Of a DNA stretch of 64,000 nucleotides, positions 51,129 through 60,412 are shown piece after piece. Origin of the DNA: Pedobacter mendelii (lineage in GTDB: Bacteria; Bacteroidota; Bacteroidia; Sphingobacteriales; Sphingobacteriaceae); the NCBI RefSeq assembly GCF_014635725.1, contig NZ_BMDJ01000001.1, positions 434,001 to 498,000 of the forward strand. Reading direction: 5' to 3'. The position numbers were made by a program, and so were the translations under genes. The notes below the pieces were generated by a model. The model had not been told where the DNA came from, searched no databases, and saw only the letters and a list, made by a program, of their open reading frames with translations. Every line of letters begins with the position of its first letter. Positions within the stretch are counted from its first letter, which is position 1.

Positions 51129-53234
51129 TTATTTAAGCAGCTGATAGGCAATTAATGCAGCGAAATATGCCATTGCGGTCATATAAGCTAATTGTATTAT
51201 TGGCCACTTCCATCCTTTTGTTTCGCGGTACACAATTGCAACAGTACTCATACATTGCATTGCAAATGCATAAAATAACATTAACGAAATACCTGTTGCA
51301 AAAGAATAAACAGGCAAACCTGTTCTGCTATTAACTGATGAGGCCATTCTTTCTCTGATGGTCAAGGTATCTTCATCACCTCCATCTACGCTATAAATTG
51401 TTGCCATTGTACCTACAAATGCCTCACGAGCTGCAAATGAGGTAATTAAACCGATGCCAATTTTCCAATCGTAACCTAAAGGTCTTATTGCCGGCTCAAT
51501 CCAATGCCCTAATATACCCACGTAAGAATTCTCTAACTTTTCAGTAGCAATTAAAGTTTTTACATGTTCGGTTTTGGTTGTATCTAGCAATGCAGACTGG
51601 TATTTATTATCGATATTTTCGAAACGCTTTCCAGGGCCAAAAGATGCCATTACCCAAAGAATAATGGAGATGGCGATAATAACTTTACCTGCCTCAAAAA
51701 CAAATGTTTTTGATTTTTCGAACATGGTATAGAAAACGTTTTTCCATCGAGGCATACGATATACCGGCAACTCCATAATAAAATAGGATTTCTCTTTAGA
51801 TTTAATAATGATTTTCATTACCCATGCAACCAGAACGGCGGCAATAAAACTAATTAGGTACATTATCATTAATGCCAAGCCCTGAAGACTTATTATGCCT
51901 AAAATTGTTTTAGATGGAATTATGAGTGAAATTAATAAAATGTAAACTGGCAACCTTGCAGAACAACTGATTAGTGGCGTTACCATAATCGTTATCATTC
52001 TATCTTTCCAGTTTTCTATATTTCTTGCAGCCATTATAGATGGCACTGCGCAAGCCAATCCACCAATCATAGGCACAACAGATTTTCCATTTAAACCAAC
52101 CTTACTCATGATTTTATCCATCATAAAAGTAACTCTAGACATATAACCGGTATCCTCAAGAATGGATATAAAGGCAAACAAAATTGCAATTTGAGGGATA
52201 AAAACAAATATGCCGCCGAGGCCTGCAATTATACCATCTAAAACCAAATCTGTAAGCATTCCGGCAGGCAAATATTTATGCCCAGCTTCTGTTATATACC
52301 CAAAACCAATTTCTATCCAATCCATTGGGTAGGATGACCATGCAAAAATTGCGTTGAATATGACGAAAAGAATTAAAAGGAAAATCGCAAAACCCCAAAC
52401 TTTGTGCGTTAGTATTGAATCTAACTTATCGCTGAATGAGAATTTTTCTGCTGTTCCTTTATCAATTACCACATCTGCCAAAATTGTACTTAGGTGTTTG
52501 TATCTGGCAATTGTTTCTGCGGCTTGTATTTTTGATGATTCAAAATGGTTAGATTTTTCAATATCCTCTATTTCCTGTTGTTCTTTTTCTGAAAAGAAAT
52601 TTAAATGCTCATGCTGATGCAAAACCTGTAAGGCATAATAATCATTATCAGAATTTATTTTAAATTTTATTTCATCTATGGCTTTAGGTGCTAAAAAATT
52701 AACTTCAACAGCATTAATCTGTGTGGCTATTTTGTTTGTATAAGCAACAGCAGCTTTCAATTTATCTATTCCAACATTGTTCCTGGCCGAAATTGGTATT
52801 ACCTGAATACCTAGTTTCGCAGCCAATTTATCTACGTGAATATAAATCCCTTGCTTATCAGATAAATCCGTCATGTTTAAAGCCAAAACCATGGGAATGC
52901 CTAAATCAGCAACTTGAGAGAACAAAAGCATGTTTCTTTTCAGATTGGAAGCATCGACAATTAAAACAATTACATCAGGATAACTACTGTTTTGCTTATC
53001 TGCAAGAACCTGAAAAACAATACGTTCATCGTTACTTTTCGGGTAAAGACTGTAAGTACCAGGTAAATCTATAATTTCAGCATTTCTGCCTTCAACAAGT
53101 TTAGTATATCCTGTTTTTTTATCGACTGTAATACCAGGAAAGTTTCCAATTTTCTGATTTAACCCTGTTAAGCGGTTAAACAGTGTAGATTTACCTGTAT
53201 TAGGATTACCAACTAATGCAACTTTAATATCCAA
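51129..53234 (-). CDS. feoB: ferrous iron transporter B
   Basis: 701 residues. The N-terminal G domain has G1 GNPNTGKSTLF (residues 8-18), G2 GITVDK, G3 DLPGTYSLYP, G4 LNMTDLSD. A helical GDI-like domain follows to about residue 250, then the transmembrane region with two Gate motifs (GLACAVPSIMAARNIENWKDR and SCSARLPVYILLI region). FAAREAFVGTMATIY near the C-terminus is typical FeoB. It imports Fe2+ across the inner membrane. feoA lies 11 bp upstream on the same strand, forming feoAB. Confidence 0.96.
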   Translation of the reverse strand: MDIKVALVGNPNTGKSTLFNRLTGLNQKIGNFPGITVDKKTGYTKLVEGRNAEIIDLPGTYSLYPKSNDERIVFQVLADKQNSSYPDVIVLIVDASNLKRNMLLFSQVADLGIPMVLALNMTDLSDKQGIYIHVDKLAAKLGIQVIPISARNNVGIDKLKAAVAYTNKIATQINAVEVNFLAPKAIDEIKFKINSDNDYYALQVLHQHEHLNFFSEKEQQEIEDIEKSNHFESSKIQAAETIARYKHLSTILADVVIDKGTAEKFSFSDKLDSILTHKVWGFAIFLLILFVIFNAIFAWSSYPMDWIEIGFGYITEAGHKYLPAGMLTDLVLDGIIAGLGGIFVFIPQIAILFAFISILEDTGYMSRVTFMMDKIMSKVGLNGKSVVPMIGGLACAVPSIMAARNIENWKDRMITIMVTPLISCSARLPVYILLISLIIPSKTILGIISLQGLALMIMYLISFIAAVLVAWVMKIIIKSKEKSYFIMELPVYRMPRWKNVFYTMFEKSKTFVFEAGKVIIAISIILWVMASFGPGKRFENIDNKYQSALLDTTKTEHVKTLIATEKLENSYVGILGHWIEPAIRPLGYDWKIGIGLITSFAAREAFVGTMATIYSVDGGDEDTLTIRERMASSVNSRTGLPVYSFATGISLMLFYAFAMQCMSTVAIVYRETKGWKWPIIQLAYMTAMAYFAALIAYQLLK

Positions 53235-53245
53235 ACCTAAGCCAA

Positions 53246-53461
53246 TTATTGAATGATGATAACTGCAGCTTCGCTTTTACGTAAACAGAGCTGATAACCT
53301 GCCACGCGAATGGCCATCGGGTCTCCGAGTGGAGCAAATCTTTCTACTTCAACTATCTCGCCTGGCAGACAGCCCATTTCCATCAATTTCACAGACATTT
53401 CCAAATCTGTAAAAGCTACTATTGTTCCTGTTTCCCCAACTTGTAACTGCGAAAGTTTCAT
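53246..53461 (-). CDS. feoA: ferrous iron transport protein A
   Basis: 71 residues, an SH3-like fold. MKLSQLQVGETGTIVAF, the turn LMEMGCLPGEIVEVERFAPLGDPMAIRV and the final CLRKSEAAVIII are typical FeoA. It binds or stimulates FeoB in the cytosol. It is the first gene of feoAB; the barrel genes upstream are on the same strand with only 83 bp to the nearest stop, so regulation by a shared iron signal is possible but not shown. Confidence 0.94.
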   Translation of the reverse strand: MKLSQLQVGETGTIVAFTDLEMSVKLMEMGCLPGEIVEVERFAPLGDPMAIRVAGYQLCLRKSEAAVIIIQ

Positions 53462-53544
53462 CTATTAAATTTGACGCAAGTTAGCCTTTCTTTAGATTTA
53501 TTCCAAATAAGAAAGCTGGTATTATTAATTATTTAATCAGGATT

Positions 53545-56304
53545 TTAATTCCTTCGCCCTCCTCCAAAACCACCACTCCGATTACCACCTTGGCCGCCGC
53601 CACGCTGCATATTATTTCTATTTTTCCCACCCATTCTGTTCAAGGTATATGTGAATGAAAACATAAAATAGCGTTTTAATACATTATAACGCACATCCTG
53701 TATGGTATTGTTATTTGCCGTTCTGGTTATGCCCTGATTTTCGTTCAATAAATCATTAATTGCAGCTTTAAAGGTACCTCGGTTTTTAAAGAATTGTTTG
53801 CTGATGTAAGAATTAATGAGCGTAAAATGCGTATCAAAACCTTCTCCCCTTCCGGTATTTTGATTATAATCTGCATCTACAGCTAAGCGAATTTCGCCAG
53901 GGAATAGATAACTCACACTTATATTTGGACTAAAAGTATAATATCTGGTATTAGAATTTGCCTGAACTGAATAAGTAGATTGATTTATAGAGCCATTAAC
54001 TCCGGCAGTTAAATCGAGTTTATCTAAATTAGAAACCAACCGATATCCATTTGTAATAGACCAGCTATTGGTGATGTTTTTAAGGGAATTGGTAAAATTC
54101 ACATCACGGTCATAACTGCCATTTACATTAATATGAAAATTTAATTTATTGTCAGGCATTAAAGGTAAACTTAGAGATGATGAAACAACCCCTGCATAGG
54201 TTCCGCTAACGTTTACAGGTAGAAGGGCAAGCTTACCTTGATTTATACCACTTTGTATTAAACTACTACTATTTGCTATTTTATTTGATGTTTGCGTTAA
54301 ATTAAGGTTGATGAATAACGACCGATTTTTACCAACCGTAAAAGTATTATAGACAAACCTCAAAGTATTGTTAAATTCGGGTTTCAAATCCGGATTTCCG
54401 ACAGGAATGCTTTGTGTATTTGTATTGTTTGGAATGGGCTGTAATTGTTGTATAGTTGGTTGGTTAGTACTACCTCGATAGTTGATAACCAAACGCTTGC
54501 TGTTGCTAAAATTGTAGCGGTACATTGCAGAAGGCGTATAGTTAAAAACATTCTGCTTTAGTGTAAAATTCTGCGTTAAATTATTATTTACTCTATCAGT
54601 ATTTTGAACCGCCATACCAACATTCCAGTTATACTTTTTGCCATTTCCATTAAAGCTAAAACCTGCTGTATTAGTTGAAATTGTATTTTCATAGGAATTG
54701 CTATAAGTTAAATCCAATAAATCGTATTGTAGCGTAGCCGAATTAAAATTATAGGTAAACCTATCGGAAGTATTGTGGTTATAGCCATTCTGATAATTAA
54801 ATTCCAGACTCAGTATTTTTGATATCGGCTCCGTATAAACCAAACGAGAAGTTTGATTAATAGATTCGGATTGCTGATCGTTGTACTGATTTGTGATTTT
54901 CTGTGTTGTAATATCCGCATTTAAAGTATTATCAGTAATATTATTATAGTTATCGGCATCGTTATTATTAATACTGGTATTAAAGTTTAGTGAAAGCGTT
55001 CTACCCCTACGCATAAATTTCTTGCGCAACAAAATGTTATTACTTATTGATGGTGCCGTATTATGACTATTTAAAGATTGAGTACCATTTGTGGTGTAAG
55101 TACTGTAATCTCTATTGTAAACGCTATTATTATAACTCTGATTATTGGTATAACTTAAAGTTGGCTGAATGCGTAATGATGTTAGAGAATCAATTTTGGT
55201 ATCAACCATAAAATTTAAACGCTGGTTTAACCTATCCGAAGTATTGTTTTGGTTATTGTTAAAAACAGTTGTTATATCGCCCAATAGGTTTTGAGTAACG
55301 CTATTTCTTAAGATTAAATTTTCAGTTTTGTTGAAGAAGTAACTTGCACTAATTTGTGTCTGATCTGTATATGTATCGGCGAAATTAAATCCTAAGGCAT
55401 TGGTATTGGTAATGCCTGTACTTCTTCCGCCCGCACCACCATTACCGCCTAAACCACCACCAAAGTTTTGTTTGTTTACATTATTAAATTGTGCAACAAC
55501 ACTCATTTGCTGGTCTTTATCAAATCGATTTACATTAGCATTAACATCATACCTATCATCAGAGCCATAGCCAATGCTACTGTTTCCGAAATAGCCGTTC
55601 TTCTTATCTTTCCTCGTTGTAATATTTATTATTTTAGTTCTGGTTCCATCATCAATTCCTGTAAATTGTGCTTGATCGGAAAGTTCATCTATAATCTGAA
55701 TTTTATCAACCATATCTGCCGGAAGATTTTTAGTTGCCAGCAACGGATCGCTGCCAAAAAACTCTTTCCCATCAACCTTAATCTTGGTAATAGTTTCACC
55801 CTGTGCTTTTACCGCTCCGGCTTTGTCAACTTCAACACCAGGTAATTTTTTTAGTAAATCTTCAACCACTGCATTTTCTATCGTTTTAAAAGAACTTGCG
55901 TTAAACTCCAATGTGTCTTTTTTCACTACAATTGGTGGCACTTCTGCCTTAATTTCTACAGTTTGTAAATCAATGCTGCCAGCTTCCAGAATTACATCGC
56001 CCAGGTCCACGTCATCTTTATTGGTAATGGTAAAATCTTTATTAGCGTTTTTTAAGCCGAGAAAAGCTGCGTATAAGCGATAAACACCTGGCTTTAGATT
56101 TTTAAAAACAAATTTACCATCTGCAGTTGTAGTAGTTGCGCCAACCATGCTCGAATCTTTTAGGTTTTTTATCGCAACTGATGCATAATCTACAGGTTTT
56201 TTATCATTTGCTTGAAGAATGCGCCCGCTAACAGCACTTGTTTTTTGTTGAGCATAAATAAAAGAATAAGTAAAGAGCAAAAAGCAAGTAAAAAATATCT
56301 TCAT
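53545..56304 (-). CDS. TonB-receptor-like outer-membrane beta-barrel protein (paralog 1)
   Basis: 919 residues. Signal peptide (FFTCFLLFTYSFIYAQ-like), then a CarboxypepD_reg-like domain (residues 20-110: AVSGRILQANDKKPVDYASVAI, GKFVFKNLKPGVYRLYA). A plug-like domain follows (about 125-230: VVEDLLKKLPGVEVDKAG, KVDGKEFFGSDPLLATKNLP, FTGIDDGTRTKIINI). The rest is a long barrel with many Asn/Ser-rich loops, ending FMFSFTYTLNRMGGK and a Gly/Arg/Asn-rich tail. Outer membrane; no classical TonB box is recognisable. Its closest relative is the next gene upstream (56449-59262), evidently a tandem duplicate. Substrate unknown. Confidence 0.88.
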   Translation of the reverse strand: MKIFFTCFLLFTYSFIYAQQKTSAVSGRILQANDKKPVDYASVAIKNLKDSSMVGATTTTADGKFVFKNLKPGVYRLYAAFLGLKNANKDFTITNKDDVDLGDVILEAGSIDLQTVEIKAEVPPIVVKKDTLEFNASSFKTIENAVVEDLLKKLPGVEVDKAGAVKAQGETITKIKVDGKEFFGSDPLLATKNLPADMVDKIQIIDELSDQAQFTGIDDGTRTKIINITTRKDKKNGYFGNSSIGYGSDDRYDVNANVNRFDKDQQMSVVAQFNNVNKQNFGGGLGGNGGAGGRSTGITNTNALGFNFADTYTDQTQISASYFFNKTENLILRNSVTQNLLGDITTVFNNNQNNTSDRLNQRLNFMVDTKIDSLTSLRIQPTLSYTNNQSYNNSVYNRDYSTYTTNGTQSLNSHNTAPSISNNILLRKKFMRRGRTLSLNFNTSINNNDADNYNNITDNTLNADITTQKITNQYNDQQSESINQTSRLVYTEPISKILSLEFNYQNGYNHNTSDRFTYNFNSATLQYDLLDLTYSNSYENTISTNTAGFSFNGNGKKYNWNVGMAVQNTDRVNNNLTQNFTLKQNVFNYTPSAMYRYNFSNSKRLVINYRGSTNQPTIQQLQPIPNNTNTQSIPVGNPDLKPEFNNTLRFVYNTFTVGKNRSLFINLNLTQTSNKIANSSSLIQSGINQGKLALLPVNVSGTYAGVVSSSLSLPLMPDNKLNFHINVNGSYDRDVNFTNSLKNITNSWSITNGYRLVSNLDKLDLTAGVNGSINQSTYSVQANSNTRYYTFSPNISVSYLFPGEIRLAVDADYNQNTGRGEGFDTHFTLINSYISKQFFKNRGTFKAAINDLLNENQGITRTANNNTIQDVRYNVLKRYFMFSFTYTLNRMGGKNRNNMQRGGGQGGNRSGGFGGGRRN

Positions 56305-56395
56305 TCGATTTAATAATGTGTTCTCCTATTTGAGACTTTAATTACAAGCGAAGGTTTGTTCTATACAAGTAACAATTGAAATACAAAATTATTGA

Positions 56396-56427
56396 ACAAA
56401 AAAGCCCGCTTGATTTACAAGCAGGCT
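56396..56427 (-). terminator. intrinsic terminator of the upstream barrel gene
   Basis: Minus strand AGCCTGCTTG, loop of five, CAAGCGGGCT (one U-G pair), followed by a T-run. It lies 22 bases after the stop of the paralog at 56449 and separates the two barrel transcripts. Confidence 0.85.
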
Positions 56428-56448
56428 GTATGTCTTTTTTAAGATAGA

Positions 56449-59262
56449 TTAAAACCTTGGGCGTTGACCACCTTGACCACCCATACCAGGCATTTGAACA
56501 TCATTACCAATGTTACGGCCGCCAATACGAGTTAATGAATAAGTGAAAGAGAACATATAATAACGTTTCAATACGTTGTAATTTAAATCGGTAATGGTAT
56601 TTGCTGTGGCTGTACGACTAATACCTTGATTTTGATTTAATGCATCATTTACTGCTACTTTAAATGTACCACGATTTTTAAAGAACTGACGGCTGATGTA
56701 AGAGTTAACAATCGTATACTCTGTATTAAAAGCTTCGCCACGACCAGTATTTTTAAAATAATCTAAATCTATTGCTAAACGGATATTTAACGGCAAAACG
56801 TAAGAAATATCAAAGCTTGGGTTTATTGTATAAAATTTGTTATCTGAATTTGGCTGAGCGGAATAAGTGGCGCTGGTAACCGTTCCTCCAATACCTGCGG
56901 TAATATCCCATTTATCTAAATTGGTTACAAAACGATATGTATTTCCTAAACTCCAGTTATTCGTTATATTATTTATTCCGCTAGTCACATTTGTTCCTTT
57001 AGAGTAAGATCCTGTTAATGTAGCGTTCAAATTTAATTTGTTATTTGGAATAATAGGTTGACCTAAAACGATGTTTGCATTACCACTGTAATTACCATCA
57101 ACATTAATATATGTTGATGCAATTTTACCATAGTTTACATCATTAATATCAGTAACCGCTTGCTGACTTGAAGCGAAAGCATTAAATGTTTGGGTTAAAT
57201 TTAAGAATACGGCAAAGAAACGCATTTTTGCAAAAGCAAAATTATTATACCTAACATTTAATGTGTTGTTAAATGCTGGTTTTAGATTTGGATTACCAAG
57301 TATTACTGATTGAGTATTCGTATTATCAGGAATTGGCTGAATCTGGTCGATAGTAGGCTGTTGCGTTGTACCTCTATAGTTAACAGACAATCTTTTACTA
57401 TTGCTAAAGTTGTATCTGAATTGAGCAGATGGCGTTAGGTTAACAAAATTCTGGGTAAACACAACACCTGTAGTTAAGTTAGTATTCTCTCTGTTCGTTT
57501 GTTGTCCTGCAACACCAATATTCCAGTTATACTTTTTTTGGTTAACGGTATAGCTCAAACCTGCAGCATTGGTCAATGTCTGATTTTCAAAATGATTTGA
57601 ATAAACGTTGTCAACAATATCAAAATTACCTGTGGCTGTGTTAAAGTTTAAAATATTACGATCAGAAGTACTGTTGTTGATACCATTTTGATAGTTCAAC
57701 TCCAAACTCGTTGTTTTTGATAAGGGCTCTGTATAAACAACTCTTGTTGTATTGGTAATGTTATGACTGTTCAAATCATTCAACTGATTGGTTAGCTTTT
57801 GAGTTGAAACACCATTAACCGTGTTGTTATCAAGAATATAATTGATATTATCAGAATTACTATCGTTAATGGACGTATTAATGTTTAATGATAAAGTACG
57901 GCCTCTACGCTGAAACTTTTTACGAACTAAAATATTATTACTGATAACAGGTGTAGAACTTTCTGTTGTATAGCTTTGATTACCAACTGTATTCGATATA
58001 CCTGATGCTATAACATTATTTCTAACGTAATTATTTAAACTCAGCCCATTATTTTCTGTATATGCTATGTTTGGTTGAATCTTAATGCTAGTTGTTGAGT
58101 CCAATTTGGTATCAATCATAAAGTTTAATCTATGATTGGTTTTATCGCTATTGCTATTTAAGTAGTTGTTTACATTTTGAGATGTATTACCTAAAAGCGT
58201 TTGTGTATTGCTAGTTTGCTCATTAAATACAGATGATTTGTTGAAAAAATAACTTCCCTGAATTTGAGTTCCATCTTTATAAGTATCGCCAAAATTTAAA
58301 CCTGCTGCATTGGTTGTTGTAATTCCACCACCAGCAGAAGTGCCACCGCCGCCGCCTCCACGGCCACCATTACCACCGCCACCAAAACCATTTCCTTGAC
58401 CATTACCGCCACCAAAGTTCTGCTTATTAACATTATTAAACTGACCGATAAAACTGAATTGCTGGTCGTTATCGAACTTGTTTACATTTAAACTTGCATC
58501 ATAACGATCATTTGTTCCGTAGCCAACAGTGCTATTACCAAAATAGCCTTTTTTCATGCCGCTTTTGGTGGTAATGTTTAATATTTTGGTTCTTGTTCCG
58601 TCATCTATACCGGTAAACTGTGCTTGTTCAGATAGTTCATCAATAACCTGAATTTTATCTACCATATCGGCAGGAAGGTTTTTTGTAGCTAAAAGAGGGT
58701 CGCTACCGAAAAATTCTTTACCATCTACCTTTACTTTGGTAACAGTTTCACCACCGGCTTTTATACTTCCGTCTTTCGCAACTTCAACACCCGGAAGTTT
58801 TTTCAAAACATCTTCCACAACTGCATTTTCACGAACTTTAACCGACTTCGCATCGTATTCTAAAGTATCTTTTTTAACCACAACAGTTGGCACTTGCGCA
58901 ACAACATTTACATCGTTAAGGTTTAAACCATCATCTGCCATTGCAATATCACCAACGTTTGCTGCCGCCTTTGCAACCGTAACATTCTTACTGGTTGTTT
59001 TTAAACCAAGAAAAGCAGCTATAACTCTATAGTTTCCCGCAGGGATATTTTTAAAGGAAAAGGTTCCATCAGGATTAGACTGACCGGTTGCAACAACACT
59101 TGAGTCTTTTAAACTTTTAACAGCTATGGTTGCGTAGTCTACAGGTTTCTGGTCTTTGGCATTAATAACTCTACCGTTTACCGAGCCAGTGTTTTGAGCG
59201 TTTGCCAGGTATCCACAAAAAATAAGAACAAGAAATATTGCTCTTTGAACGTAAATTTTCAT
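56449..59262 (-). CDS. TonB-receptor-like outer-membrane beta-barrel protein (paralog 2)
   Basis: 937 residues from ATG 59262; a TTG one codon earlier is the alternative. Same architecture as paralog 1: signal peptide (FLVLIFCGYLANAQ), CarboxypepD_reg-like domain (SVNGRVINAKDQKPVDYATIAV), plug-like part (VEDVLKKLPGVEVAKDGS, KVDGKEFFGSDPLLATKNLP, FTGIDDGTRTKILNI) and a barrel ending YMFSFTYSLTRIGGRN. A Gly-rich run (GGGNGGRGGGGGG) lies near residue 290. The plug-like segments are nearly identical in the two paralogs while barrel loops differ, as expected when loops diversify after duplication. Has its own terminator. Confidence 0.88.
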   Translation of the reverse strand: MKIYVQRAIFLVLIFCGYLANAQNTGSVNGRVINAKDQKPVDYATIAVKSLKDSSVVATGQSNPDGTFSFKNIPAGNYRVIAAFLGLKTTSKNVTVAKAAANVGDIAMADDGLNLNDVNVVAQVPTVVVKKDTLEYDAKSVKVRENAVVEDVLKKLPGVEVAKDGSIKAGGETVTKVKVDGKEFFGSDPLLATKNLPADMVDKIQVIDELSEQAQFTGIDDGTRTKILNITTKSGMKKGYFGNSTVGYGTNDRYDASLNVNKFDNDQQFSFIGQFNNVNKQNFGGGNGQGNGFGGGGNGGRGGGGGGTSAGGGITTTNAAGLNFGDTYKDGTQIQGSYFFNKSSVFNEQTSNTQTLLGNTSQNVNNYLNSNSDKTNHRLNFMIDTKLDSTTSIKIQPNIAYTENNGLSLNNYVRNNVIASGISNTVGNQSYTTESSTPVISNNILVRKKFQRRGRTLSLNINTSINDSNSDNINYILDNNTVNGVSTQKLTNQLNDLNSHNITNTTRVVYTEPLSKTTSLELNYQNGINNSTSDRNILNFNTATGNFDIVDNVYSNHFENQTLTNAAGLSYTVNQKKYNWNIGVAGQQTNRENTNLTTGVVFTQNFVNLTPSAQFRYNFSNSKRLSVNYRGTTQQPTIDQIQPIPDNTNTQSVILGNPNLKPAFNNTLNVRYNNFAFAKMRFFAVFLNLTQTFNAFASSQQAVTDINDVNYGKIASTYINVDGNYSGNANIVLGQPIIPNNKLNLNATLTGSYSKGTNVTSGINNITNNWSLGNTYRFVTNLDKWDITAGIGGTVTSATYSAQPNSDNKFYTINPSFDISYVLPLNIRLAIDLDYFKNTGRGEAFNTEYTIVNSYISRQFFKNRGTFKVAVNDALNQNQGISRTATANTITDLNYNVLKRYYMFSFTYSLTRIGGRNIGNDVQMPGMGGQGGQRPRF

Positions 59263-59408
59263 CAAAATCTAAATATAAGTATTACAAAACTATGCTATCA
59301 GACTAAAAGAATGCTGAAAGGTTTGTTAAGGTGTGTTAAAAGTTAGGTAACATTTTAAATACAGCGCCGAGTCCACGGTTAAGCTGTAAATCAAAACATT
59401 ATGAATAC

Positions 59409-59534
59409 CTATTTGTATTGTGCCGGATAAGATTTATAGTAAACTTTAGGACAATTACAGTTTTTTTTAAAAATACTACATCCGTTTAAACCTATAATTA
59501 CCACTAAACAGATTAAACTAATCGATCTTTTCAT
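59409..59534 (-). CDS. tiny Cys-containing lipoprotein (41 aa)
   Basis: The frame from ATG 59534 to TAG 59409 encodes 41 residues: basic start MKRS, hydrophobic core [12 protein letters not shown], lipobox LNGC (Cys19 to be lipidated), then IFKKNCNCPKVYYKSYP. The mature part would be only 23 residues with a CNC motif and tyrosines. It overlaps the end of vanZ by 17 bases, so it is likely the last gene of the sprA-gcvH-vanZ transcript. I do not recognise the family; the complete signal peptide makes chance unlikely. Confidence 0.65.
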   Translation of the reverse strand: MKRSISLICLVVIIGLNGCSIFKKNCNCPKVYYKSYPAQYK

Positions 59535-59937
59535 TAAAATTTAATTTATGCAATAAAATATAACTAAAAACTGCCATAAAACAGCCAAGCATATCGCAAC
59601 CGAAATCCCACCATTCTGCGGAGCGATAAGTGAAAACTTTCCATTGCAATAACTCGATAACGCCGCCAATTATTGCGCTGATAAGAATTATCTTAAAAAT
59701 GGTTAATGTTCTGAAGCCGAAGTTGTGCTGGTATTTTATCTTACCATAAAAAAGCAGTACAGACAAAATAAAGAAGAAACCTAAATGGGTCATTTTATCA
59801 AAACCAGTGAAGAAAAAACCTTCTCCTTCGGTTTCAGGCATTCTTATATTACAAAGCACTAAAATAACGATTGTCCAAAATATGGCCCATTTTTGATGTT
59901 TTAGTGCTTTGAACAAGGTATCGGGATTATGCACCAA
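59518..59937 (-). CDS. VanZ family membrane protein
   Basis: 139 residues with four hydrophobic helices (about 17-35, 50-66, 79-97, 113-130). [20 protein letters not shown] and GGVIELLQW...[14 protein letters not shown] are the conserved VanZ-like segments. Inner membrane; vanZ was named for teicoplanin resistance, but most members have no known role. Its ATG overlaps the gcvH stop by 11 bases, indicating translational coupling, a common gene order in Bacteroidota. Confidence 0.88.
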   Translation of the reverse strand: MVHNPDTLFKALKHQKWAIFWTIVILVLCNIRMPETEGEGFFFTGFDKMTHLGFFFILSVLLFYGKIKYQHNFGFRTLTIFKIILISAIIGGVIELLQWKVFTYRSAEWWDFGCDMLGCFMAVFSYILLHKLNFNEKID

Positions 59938-60307
59938 CTAAGGCTTGATAAGCATTAGCAGTAAGTAATTCTTCAATTTCAGCTAAGTCAGATAGAGAAA
60001 CTTTAACCATCCATCCTTTACCATAAGGATCAGAATTTACCAATTCAGGATTATCATTTAATTCTGCATTAAGCTCTAAAACTGAGCCTGTAAGTGGCAT
60101 AAATAAATCAGAAACTGTTTTAACGGCTTCTACCGTTCCGAAAACTTCATCCTTAGCTACTTCAGTACCCACGCTGTTAATATCAATGTAAACAATATCG
60201 CCAAGCTCTTTTTGTGCAAAATCAGTAATACCGATAAATGCTTCGTTACCTTCTACTTTAACCCACTCGTGGTCTTTAGTGTATTTTAATTCTGATGGAA
60301 AATTCAT
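59927..60307 (-). CDS. gcvH: glycine cleavage system H protein
   Basis: 126 residues from ATG 60307 ([20 protein letters not shown]), preferred over an upstream ATG at 60331 because it matches other GcvH starts. The lipoyl-Lys site is in [16 protein letters not shown] (about residue 62). [22 protein letters not shown] completes the fold. It shuttles the aminomethyl group between P and T proteins. gcvP and gcvT are not here; the sprA-gcvH-vanZ arrangement is conserved in the phylum. Confidence 0.95.
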   Translation of the reverse strand: MNFPSELKYTKDHEWVKVEGNEAFIGITDFAQKELGDIVYIDINSVGTEVAKDEVFGTVEAVKTVSDLFMPLTGSVLELNAELNDNPELVNSDPYGKGWMVKVSLSDLAEIEELLTANAYQALVGA

Positions 60308-60412
60308 TTGTTTTAAATTAATGTGTGTCAAAGTTAATCAGGATTTTCAAGAATTAGTGGTGTTAGCGCTAAAAACTTGTAATATCAGCATTTTTAAATA
60401 TAAAAGTCCCCA

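Noticed and set aside
59927..60400. Glycine riboswitch before gcvH
   Set aside because: The spacer between sprA and gcvH is only about 105 bases and shows no tandem aptamer-like helices; gcvH is also expected to be read from sprA.
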